From: Streptomyces sp. F63
Lineage (GTDB): Bacteria > Actinomycetota > Actinomycetes > Streptomycetales > Streptomycetaceae
Direction of reading: 5' to 3'
Length of the DNA: 64,000 nucleotides
Assembly: GCF_018070345.1 (NCBI RefSeq)
Contig: NZ_JAGPXX010000003.1
Span: 1 to 64,000, forward strand
The number at the start of each line of letters is the position of its first letter. The stretch's first letter is position 1. The position numbers were made by a program, and so were the translations under genes. The notes beneath the pieces were generated by a model. It worked only from the letters and a program-made list of their open reading frames with translations, did not search any database and was not told the DNA's origin. This document shows positions 18,515 to 25,947 of the stretch, one piece after another.

Positions 18515-19730
18515 GCTGGTCACTCTCGCGGACGACCTGGCCGGCCGTCTGACCATCCCCGCCCCCGTACCCGATGACGAACCCTGGACGCCGCAATGCC
18601 TGGCCACCGGTGCCGCCGGAATCGCACTGCTCCACATCGAACGCGCCCACATTGGGCGAGCGACCTGGCACCAGGCCCACACCTGGACCAAGGCCGCTGT
18701 CACCGCCGACATCAGCGCCTCCGACGCCACAGGCCTGTACCTCGGTGCGCCCGCCGCGGCGTTCATGCTGCACACCGCACTCAGCCCCGACTCGCCCCGG
18801 TACTGGGACGCGCTGAGCGTCATTGACCGGCACGTGACGGCCGGAGCCCACCGACGCACCACCGCCGCCGAGGAACGCCGCCGCACCGGGCGGCGTCCCG
18901 CCTTCCGCGAGTACGACATCTTCTACGGCCTGACCGGCATCGGCGCCTACCTTCTACGCCGCGACCCCAGCTGCAACGCCCTGGGCCGCATCCTCAACTA
19001 CCTCGTCACCCTGACCAGGCCCCTACGCGGGGATGACGGAACGACGCTGCCCGGATGGTGGGTCGATCACGACCCCAACCTGAAATACTCCACGGAATTC
19101 GCCGGTGGCCACGCCAACTTCGGCACGGCGCATGGGATCGCCGGCCCCCTGATGCTGCTCGCGCAGGCGATGCGGCAAGGGATCACGGTGGAGGGACACA
19201 CCGAGGCCATCGCCACCATCCTCACGTGGCTGGACTCCTGGCAGCAGCAGGGTCCCGCCGGCCCCTGGTGGCCGGAGCACATCACCCTCCCGGAACTGCG
19301 CACGGGAAGAACTCTCCAGCCCGCCCCCGCCCGACCGAGTTGGTGCTACGGCACCCCCGGCATCGCCCGCGCCTGCCAACTGGCCGCCATCGCCACCGGC
19401 GACCCGAACACCCAGCACGCCGCCGAACACGCCCTCGTCGCCTGCCTGACCGACCACGCTCAGACCGCCCGGCTGACCGATCCCGGTCTGTGCCACGGCT
19501 GGGCGGGCGTCTACCAGACCGCGTGGCGTGCCGCCCGCGACGCGGCCAGCCCCGGTCCACGCGCTGCCTTGCCGCCCCTGGCGGATGCCCTGGCTCACCA
19601 CGCCCAGTCCACCCCCGGACGCGGCGCCGGGCTGCTCCAAGGCGAGGCGGGCACCGCCCTCGCGCTGACCACCGCCGCGACCGAAGCGGCACCGACCTCG
19701 GGATGGGACGCATGTCTGCTGATCAACTGA
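18498..19730 (+). CDS. Lanthionine synthetase LanC-type cyclase
   Basis: A 410-aa LanC with an alpha-toroid fold. It shows the GHANFGTAHGIAGPLML repeat motif, SWCYGTPGIARA with the first zinc cysteine, and LCHGWAGVYQT with the Cys-His zinc ligands. It adds core cysteines to dehydrated residues to form lanthionine and methyllanthionine rings. I chose the GTG at 18498 (VPTPTELVTLADDL), overlapping the end of lanB. The downstream SpaB_C gene overlaps its 3' end by 19 bp. Length is normal for the family. Confidence 0.92.
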   Translation: MPTPTELVTLADDLAGRLTIPAPVPDDEPWTPQCLATGAAGIALLHIERAHIGRATWHQAHTWTKAAVTADISASDATGLYLGAPAAAFMLHTALSPDSPRYWDALSVIDRHVTAGAHRRTTAAEERRRTGRRPAFREYDIFYGLTGIGAYLLRRDPSCNALGRILNYLVTLTRPLRGDDGTTLPGWWVDHDPNLKYSTEFAGGHANFGTAHGIAGPLMLLAQAMRQGITVEGHTEAIATILTWLDSWQQQGPAGPWWPEHITLPELRTGRTLQPAPARPSWCYGTPGIARACQLAAIATGDPNTQHAAEHALVACLTDHAQTARLTDPGLCHGWAGVYQTAWRAARDAASPGPRAALPPLADALAHHAQSTPGRGAGLLQGEAGTALALTTAATEAAPTSGWDACLLIN

Positions 19731-20722
19731 ATCGCCCCACCGCCCTCGACACCACAACCCGCGCAGTCCTGGACATCCTCTCCGGCACCGATATCCACAC
19801 CGTCGCCGCCCGCACGGGGATGGAGCCGACCGACCTGACCGCCGCCGTCGCGGTCTACCGGAACGCGGGACGCGAAGCCCTGGCCGCCCAGAGCCAACCT
19901 GCATGGCGACACCTGTACCTCCAGTTCGCCGACTGGGGAGCAGCCGAGCAGACCGCCGCCCGCCACCTGCTGCCGGCCCTCGACGCCGTCCAGAACTCTG
20001 GTCAGATCAGCCACTGGTGGTTCATTCGCAAGAAGCCCTGCTGGCGGCTTCGGCTACTCACCTCCGTGGCCGACCCCGTGCCCGACCGCGTGTCCCACGT
20101 ACTCGACCGCCTTGTCGTCGGCGGTGAGCTCCACCGCTGGTGGCCCGGCATCTACGAACCCGAGGCCGCGGCCTTCGGTGGTGACACCGGAATGGCAATC
20201 GCCCACGACCTGTTCCACGCCGACAGCCGCGCCGTCCTGCACCAGGCGCTGACCAGCGGTGCGCAGCTCGGGCGCCGCGAGGTGTCGATTCTGCTGTGCG
20301 CCACGCTGATGCGTGCTGCAGGCCTGGAGTGGTACGAGCAAGCAGACGTCTGGCACCGCGTCACCCAGCAGCGACCCCTACCCGGCAACGCCACCCCGGA
20401 CAAGATCAGGGCCATGTCCGGTGACCTGCTGAAGCTCCTGGTCGCCGACACCAGCTCCACCAGCCCGATGCTGCACCCCGGTGAGGACCTGGCCTCCGCC
20501 AAGGACTGGATCGCGTCATTCCGTCAGGCGGGCCGCGAGCTCGGCACGGCGGCCCGGGACGGCACCCTCGACCGCGGGCTCCGGGAGGTCATCGCCTACC
20601 ACATCATTTTCCACTGGAACCGGCTCGCCCTGCCTGTCGGCACCCAAAGCATCCTGGCTCATGCGGCGTACGCAGCGATCCTCACTCCGCAGACCTGCGC
20701 TGCCGAAGGGCCGGTCCGGTGA
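19712..20722 (+). CDS. Thiopeptide-type bacteriocin biosynthesis domain (SpaB_C) protein
   Basis: A 336-aa stand-alone SpaB_C-domain protein (WRHLYLQFADWGAAEQTAARHLLPAL, WWFIRKKPCWRLRLLT, and a C-terminal HIIFHWNRLALPVGTQSILA). The first about 60 residues form a small helical region. Proteins of this family eliminate glutamate in split LanBs or modify other RiPPs. Because the LanB here already has its own elimination domain, this copy probably has a second role, such as an additional elimination or a tRNA-dependent step. It may start at ATG 19712 or 19703, both inside lanC. The stop overlaps the next start (GTGA). Confidence 0.85.
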   Translation: MSADQLNRPTALDTTTRAVLDILSGTDIHTVAARTGMEPTDLTAAVAVYRNAGREALAAQSQPAWRHLYLQFADWGAAEQTAARHLLPALDAVQNSGQISHWWFIRKKPCWRLRLLTSVADPVPDRVSHVLDRLVVGGELHRWWPGIYEPEAAAFGGDTGMAIAHDLFHADSRAVLHQALTSGAQLGRREVSILLCATLMRAAGLEWYEQADVWHRVTQQRPLPGNATPDKIRAMSGDLLKLLVADTSSTSPMLHPGEDLASAKDWIASFRQAGRELGTAARDGTLDRGLREVIAYHIIFHWNRLALPVGTQSILAHAAYAAILTPQTCAAEGPVR

Positions 20723-21861
20723 CCACATCGCACCTCCCGAACCACTTGGCCGCACGGTTCCCGCTCATCCACCGCCCCCACCTCGCCTATCCGAGCCTCG
20801 CCGCCCGTATCGAAGAAGTCCGCATCTGCGCCCACAAAGCGACGCAGAACCTGCCACTCCCCGACCGTGTCAACTCCGCCTGCGCGGTATGGAACCTCTC
20901 CGCGCTGATCCTCTCCGACTGCGGCATGCCGGACCTGGCCGCCTGCCTGTGCCTCCGCCAGCACCGCCTGTTCCAGCCGGCATGGCCCGTCACCGGAGAC
21001 CTCGCCATCGCCGCCCTGCAGCCGGTCGTCAACCTGATCCGGCTCACCGCCCGCGCCGGAGAGCGCCGCACCGCCTACCAGCAGCTGATGGGCCTGCACC
21101 AGGCCTTGCACCACGGCGGTACCGTCACGCTCCACGGCCGGCCCATCGACTTCACCGGCTACACCACCCCGGCAACTCTGCGGCACATCAAGGCGTGGAT
21201 CAGAATCCTGCTGCTGGAGGACGGCACCAGGCTCCTCGCGTCAACCGGCCAGTGGGAAGAAGCGGCCCGCCACGCCACCGCGTACGACGATGCACCCGAC
21301 CGGCTCCATGACAGCAGACAGGCGAAGATCGTTGCCAGCCTTCGCAGAGGCGACGTGAACACCGCGACCACGCTGATCGGCACCGCCATCGTGGAGGAAT
21401 CCTGGGAGGCCGCCGTCGCAGAAGTCCTGCGCCTGCACGCCGCCAGAGCCGAGTGCCGCTCGGAGTCCGGGGATCTCACCGCCGTGGTGCGAGCCGTAGA
21501 GCGCGTTATGGAACCGGCACGACTCCACACCCGCATGTTCCGCGTGCGCCTCGTTCTGGCAACGATGGATCTGGCCCCTGACGGCCACCACGAGCAAGTA
21601 GACGCTCTGTACAGGCAGATCATCGACGATACAGAGCAGTCGGGGGACGCCTTCGCGGCACGGGAGATCCTCCGACATGCCACCAAGTCGCGCACTCTGC
21701 CCACGGATGACACCCACCGCCTGACGGAACTCCTTCGTGCCGCCGGCCTCGGCCACGAACCCCTCTCGCAACCAGTGCTCGCCGATCTACACGAGGCCCT
21801 GAAGACGGCGGAGGCGGCTCTCATGAAGAGCCTGGCCGACCTGGCTAATGGGAGCTGCTGA
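20719..21861 (+). CDS. Unknown helical (TPR-like) protein of the lanthipeptide cluster
   Basis: A 380-aa protein starting at the GTG that overlaps the SpaB_C gene stop. It is almost entirely helical, with repeat-like segments (VNSACAVWNLSALILSDCGM, LHDSRQAKIVASLRRGDV, AECRSESGDLTAVVRAVERV). It has no signal peptide or membrane segment. I recognise no enzymatic motif. Position and coupling place it in the lanthipeptide operon, and similar TPR-like proteins recur in actinobacterial RiPP clusters. A scaffold, immunity or regulatory role are all possible. Confidence 0.75.
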   Translation: MTTSHLPNHLAARFPLIHRPHLAYPSLAARIEEVRICAHKATQNLPLPDRVNSACAVWNLSALILSDCGMPDLAACLCLRQHRLFQPAWPVTGDLAIAALQPVVNLIRLTARAGERRTAYQQLMGLHQALHHGGTVTLHGRPIDFTGYTTPATLRHIKAWIRILLLEDGTRLLASTGQWEEAARHATAYDDAPDRLHDSRQAKIVASLRRGDVNTATTLIGTAIVEESWEAAVAEVLRLHAARAECRSESGDLTAVVRAVERVMEPARLHTRMFRVRLVLATMDLAPDGHHEQVDALYRQIIDDTEQSGDAFAAREILRHATKSRTLPTDDTHRLTELLRAAGLGHEPLSQPVLADLHEALKTAEAALMKSLADLANGSC

Positions 21862-21959
21862 CTCGGGCCCGTACGGGAGGACGGAGACCGGACTGCGCTG
21901 CGGGGGAGGGGAACGAAACGGGGGAGGCCAGACGCCACAGAAAATGCTCGAAAGAGCTG

Positions 21960-22199
21960 GTGAGAGAGCTGTTCCGCTCTTCCCGGAGCAGCGGTGTCGT
22001 GGTCGCGTTCTCCACCGCGACCACCGGGAGGTCTTTTCTCGTGGCACCGATCTTGTTCACCACCGTGATGCTGTTGCCCCTCTTGGCGACATTCGGTCCG
22101 TACGCCCTGTGCGAGGCGCGAACGGTCGTCGGCCCCGGCAAGGGCCGTCACCGGCGTCTCGCGCGTGGCCGTCACACGGCTCGGGGAGGCTGCCGATGA
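21960..22199 (+). CDS. Possible small membrane protein coupled to the HATPase gene
   Basis: A 79-aa frame from the GTG at 21960, with one strongly hydrophobic segment (residues about 28-50, including LVAPILFTTVMLLPLLATF) and a basic C-terminal tail. Its stop overlaps the ATG of the following HATPase gene (ATGA at 22196). Membrane-like composition and the overlap favour a real gene. The weak ribosome site and lack of a known family weigh against it. The 98 bp before it show nothing. Confidence 0.4.
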   Translation: MRELFRSSRSSGVVVAFSTATTGRSFLVAPILFTTVMLLPLLATFGPYALCEARTVVGPGKGRHRRLARGRHTARGGCR

Positions 22200-22690
22200 A
22201 CGCCCGCCCTGCCACGTCCGAGACGCCGTACGTGTTGTGGCGGTGGACGAGCCGTTCGACCAACGCTGCTGCGACGGCCCGTGCCGCGCTCCGCTGTGCC
22301 CTTGAGCAGCTCGGCTATGAGGGCGAAGCCATCGGTGAGGCCGTGCTGGTGGCCTCCGAGCTCGTCACCAACGCCACCGAGCATGCGGTCGGGCCGTACG
22401 AGATCCGGCTCCGCAGTGCGGTGGCGGAGTGGATCTGTGAGATCGAAGACCACGACCCCCGTATCCCCGAGATCCCGCCCTTCCCTGCTGTTGCGCCGTA
22501 CGTCCCGGCTGAGCCGGACCGCGGAGGCGGCCTCGATGCCTTGTGCGCGCTGCTGACCGAGCGGGGCCGGGGATTGCACATGGTTCAGCACCTCACCCAG
22601 GGCTCCTGGGGTTTCACCGCCGACCGCACGACGAAGGTCGCCTGGTTTGCCCTACCACCCTGCCCCCGTGAAAGGTCCAGTCTGCGGTAG
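22196..22690 (+). CDS. ATP-binding protein (HATPase_c, anti-sigma-like)
   Basis: A 164-aa GHKL-domain protein with N-box ASELVTNATEHAVG, the G1-like EDHDPRIPEIPPFP, and GRGLHMVQHLTQGSWGFT. These single-domain ATPases resemble RsbW/SpoIIAB anti-sigma kinases, and in Streptomyces they act as small regulators, often near XRE-type partners. The ATG at 22196 follows GGGGAGGCTGCCG. It is the last recognisable gene of the lanthipeptide locus. Confidence 0.82.
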   Translation: MNARPATSETPYVLWRWTSRSTNAAATARAALRCALEQLGYEGEAIGEAVLVASELVTNATEHAVGPYEIRLRSAVAEWICEIEDHDPRIPEIPPFPAVAPYVPAEPDRGGGLDALCALLTERGRGLHMVQHLTQGSWGFTADRTTKVAWFALPPCPRERSSLR

Positions 22691-23741
22691 CCCCTGCCGT
22701 CGGTCTCTGATGGCGTTCGCCCTGTCGTACCGGGGGTCGTATCGGCTGTCGTTACAGTGTGCGCGCTTGGAGACGACAGCCCTACCGAGCTCAGAAACGC
22801 AGGTCAGGGGGTGTGCGAGCCGCACGAGTGCGAGGGCGACTGTATATCAGTGCAGCATCGCATCCCGATCTACGCCAGTTTGCGCCCCGGCTGCGTCATC
22901 CCTGCACATACCTACAGCCCCTGACCCTTGTATCGCGGGTTGTGTCCCGTTTGCCGCCCCTCGAATCACGCGGTTGCCCGGAGAGCACGGTTACGTGGCG
23001 GAGCTCCGGGGGCGCCGGGCATGTGTCCGCCGCCGACTGGAACCTACGGGGGCCCTACGTGGCCGCCGGGGATGTTGCGAACGGCCAAGCTGCGCGCGTC
23101 CAGGGCGGCAGCGGGCATCGCGGGATCCAGGGCAGGCGTGGCCGTGTGGAGACCGAGCGTCATACGGGCGTACCCGCGATCTTCGCTTCGACAAGCGGCC
23201 TGGCCAGATCGAATATGACCGGAGTGGTGGGCTGATCAGAGATCACGCGATCTCTTGCAGATCGGGCGACGGATCGGGGGCGGCGGTGCTCACCCGATGG
23301 CGGACTTCCGATCGGCCGGTGCGATCGGTGCGAGCGGGACATGGCGCGGGATCGGTCGGACGGGCTGCCGCCCAAGAGACGGGACTTCTCACACGATCAC
23401 GGCAGCGGGGGTACCCGCCGGAACGGGCACAGCGGCGGCAGGGCGGAGATCGGCTTTCGGAATGCTTGACCGATCGGCCCGGTGTGCCGGGTCCGTTCGC
23501 GTCCGCCGATCGGCGGGGGCAAGGGCGTCCACGACGGTTCTGCGGCAGGCAGCGATCGTCAACGTCGACGTGATCAGCAACAGATCGGGAGTCAGTCGCC
23601 GGAGCACTGCTTGGTCCTGCAGCCCTCCCGGTGTGCCTGGAGTGACGTCTGCAACAAGGCAATGCGCCCTCGCTGTCGGGCCGGCCCCCTGGTTCGGGGA
23701 TGGCTCGCAGGTGGAACGTGACTGGCTCACCCATGAGATGA
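22691..23741. other. One kilobase without a credible gene, unusually rich in GATC
   Basis: Reading frames here lack protein character on both strands. From 23234 to 23600 I count about 15 GATC sites, many as GATCGG or CGATCGG, where chance at this base composition would give about one. The region ends where a truncated integrase begins. It may be decayed element DNA or a repeat-containing control region such as iterons. Confidence 0.5.
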
Positions 23742-24311
23742 CCTGCGCAGACCAGCGCACGGTGCCTCCGCGTCCGCCGCCAGATCAGTTCCAAGGCCCA
23801 CCGCGAGGACTGCACCACCCGGTTCGTCCCGCTCAAGCACCGCGCCGAAGGCGAGTACCGCGACGTCCCCACGCCGGCGTTCCTCGCCGACGAGATCGAC
23901 ACCCATCTACGGGAGTGGGGGACCGTGACGGTCGGAGGCCTCGATGTCCTTTTCGCCCCGCGCGAGCGCGGCAAAGGCACCATGCCCACGGCCACCACCT
24001 ATGGCTACCACTTCAGAAAGGCTCTGAAGGAGGCGGGCATCACCAAACCCGACGGCAGCCCGAAGTACAGCCCGCACGGGCTCCGGCACTTCTTCGCCTC
24101 AACTGCCCTCGCTCACGGCATCCCCCTCCACGAAGTCTCCCGCTGGCTCGGCCACCGCTCCATCAAGACCACCGTCGACGTCTACGGCCACCTCGTCCCC
24201 GCCTCCTGGGACCGCTGCCGAGCGATCATGCACAACGCCCTGCGGCCTGGTGCGCCAGCCCCACCTGCCGGAGCATTCCGGGTCCTCGGCGACCCTGTGG
24301 ATCCAGCCTGA
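23742..24311 (+). pseudogene. Truncated tyrosine recombinase (phage/ICE integrase)
   Basis: About 190 codons encode the C-terminal part of the catalytic domain: LRVRRQISSKAHRED, then HGLRHFFAS (His-x-x-Arg), WLGHRSIKTTVDVYGH with the second His and the nucleophilic Tyr. The N-terminal core-binding domain and the first catalytic Arg are missing, and a stop codon at 23739-23741 closes the frame upstream. There is no start codon near the break. It is a relic of an integrated element and should be inactive. Confidence 0.8.
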
Positions 24312-24432
24312 GGCGCCTGTCCTGCCCCGCCGCCCGGCCGTCCTTGGCTGCTGGATCGCGGGGGAGGCGATCCTGGCGGCCGTCGCCCCGGACACGGACA
24401 CCAGGGAGGACCCGATAGAGTGCTTCACCCGG

Positions 24433-24502
24433 AAAGCGCCTCTGGTTTCAGCAGGAACGAGGACCCCGGCAATCCTCGCTCTTGCTGGTCAGAGGCGCTT
24501 TT
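24433..24502. terminator. Long nested hairpin, likely bidirectional terminator
   Basis: AAAGCGCCTCTG (24433-24444) pairs with CAGAGGCGCTTT (24490-24501). Inside it CAGCA pairs with TGCTG and CGAGGA (24458-24463) with TCCTCG (24473-24478). The A-run on one side and T-run on the other give it terminator form in both directions. It isolates the integrase remnant from the next gene. The remaining 24312-24681 holds no gene. Confidence 0.7.
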
Positions 24503-24681
24503 CTTCGCTTGATTTGCTGTCTGCCGGGCAGCCCGCTTCGTGAAAGCGCGAGGACGAGAATGCGGAGTCCGGGGGGAGGCGATCCCCAGGTGACCAAGCG
24601 CGTCGCCCGGACTGGCAACGTGTGCGGTTGGTGCAGGTATGGCCAGGCAATCACGGTCAACGAGGGGGACTGGAGCAACCG

Positions 24682-25851
24682 ATGGGTTTTCCGACGAGCG
24701 ACATGGTCAGCGTGATGTCGTGGCACTTGAAGTTCCAGAGCCTCCACGGCCTGTTGGTGGAGCGCCACCCGGTGTGGGAGCCACGGGCGAGCATCGTGGC
24801 TGACAAGAACAACATCTTGAAGATCACTCTTGCTGATGAGCCGGACAGAGGAGTAGGTCTCGCTGTTGTACGTGTACGCCACACACAGGTGTGGGCGGTC
24901 ATCGACGGTATGGACCCGTTCCACGGGAACCTCCTTGTGTGGCCGCTCCAGGGCACGTCTGACGAGACGCTGGTGGACGCTCTCCACGCCTGTGCTGTGG
25001 CTGCTGAACGGAGGGAACCGCTTCCCTCTCCATGGCGCTGGAACGAATCCGGGGCATCGGAGCTCACCGAACTGGCGGACCTCCTCGCTGCGCGTCGTGT
25101 GACCGTCGACCGCGTGCTGGCAGGCAACCGATACCGTGCCTTGAGGACCGATATCGCGAGCTTCGATGTGGAGATCACCCAGCGCGGGGAGGGCCAGTTT
25201 CTCGAGGCGCGGACGGATGACATGGACGTGCGCGTCTCCTTGAAGCCCGCCCTCGGGTGGCTTGTTGACGTCCGATACGACCAGGAGGGCGTCTGGCGGC
25301 GCGTCGATCTGGGCGCCTGGGTCGACGGGCAGATGAGCAGCCCGGAACCGGGGGTCCCGCGCGACGGCATCACCCTCTCTCAGCTCGCCGATTTCGTTGC
25401 TCACGAGCTCCACCGCATCGACGCGGCTGAGTACTGGCGGCCCGAGAGCGAGTACGGCGAACAGGGTGATGAGAACGCCGTGCCCGCTTCCTCCCAGCTC
25501 CCGCCGACCTCGTTGGTGGAGGCCGTTGTCGCGCAGTTGACGGAGCGGGGGTTCGGCGACGTCTCCGAGGGCAGGGGCGACTCAGTGCTCCGATCCGACC
25601 GTTTCTGGATCGAGTGGAGGAAGGGCAGCTCCCGCCTGTCGACGTCCATGCTGCAGAGACTGAACGGAATCGCGGCAGCCGAGGGCCGACGGTTCATCCT
25701 GCTCACCACGTCGGACATCAGCCGGCCGGCCGCCGCTTTCGCGGACCAGGCGCGGGGCTACGTCTTCCACGTCAGCCAGGACACCGGTGAACTGATGCCA
25801 CTGAACAGCCGTGCCTCTGAGACCGATCTCCCCGGTTCCGCAGTTCGTTGA
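24682..25851 (+). CDS. Unknown protein with a C-terminal Mrr-like restriction-endonuclease fold
   Basis: A 389-aa protein from the ATG at 24682, with GGAG upstream. The first about 260 residues match nothing I recognise. The last about 110 look like an Mrr_cat-type PD-(D/E)XK domain: LVEAVVAQLTERGFGDVSEG, then FWIEWRKGSSRLSTSMLQRL with an E-x-x-K arrangement, and RRFILLTTSDISRPAAAFAD ending in a short strand and turn. Mrr relatives cleave modified DNA. The location beside a type I restriction operon fits a defence role, but activity is unproven. Confidence 0.6.
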   Translation: MGFPTSDMVSVMSWHLKFQSLHGLLVERHPVWEPRASIVADKNNILKITLADEPDRGVGLAVVRVRHTQVWAVIDGMDPFHGNLLVWPLQGTSDETLVDALHACAVAAERREPLPSPWRWNESGASELTELADLLAARRVTVDRVLAGNRYRALRTDIASFDVEITQRGEGQFLEARTDDMDVRVSLKPALGWLVDVRYDQEGVWRRVDLGAWVDGQMSSPEPGVPRDGITLSQLADFVAHELHRIDAAEYWRPESEYGEQGDENAVPASSQLPPTSLVEAVVAQLTERGFGDVSEGRGDSVLRSDRFWIEWRKGSSRLSTSMLQRLNGIAAAEGRRFILLTTSDISRPAAAFADQARGYVFHVSQDTGELMPLNSRASETDLPGSAVR

Positions 25852-25947
25852 TCTCCGACTGCCCGGCTCGTCACCGCCTGCGTACTGCCAATCCTGCTGG
25901 TCGGTTGGACCGGCAAGCAGCAGGAGCGGTCCGCTGCCGCATGGATG

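Noticed and set aside
22647..23573. A 308-aa frame in the GATC-rich region
   Set aside because: Arg/Cys-rich composition without domain or ribosome site. Codon third positions are not GC-biased as in real genes here.
7500..24000. CRISPR array
   Set aside because: The repeats seen near ychF are few, unequal in spacing and contain att-like cores. There are no regular spacers or cas genes.
24433..24502. A tRNA-like gene from the closed 9-bp stem and nested arms
   Set aside because: There is no anticodon arm, no T-loop GTTCRANNC and no D-arm. The flanking A and T runs fit a terminator.
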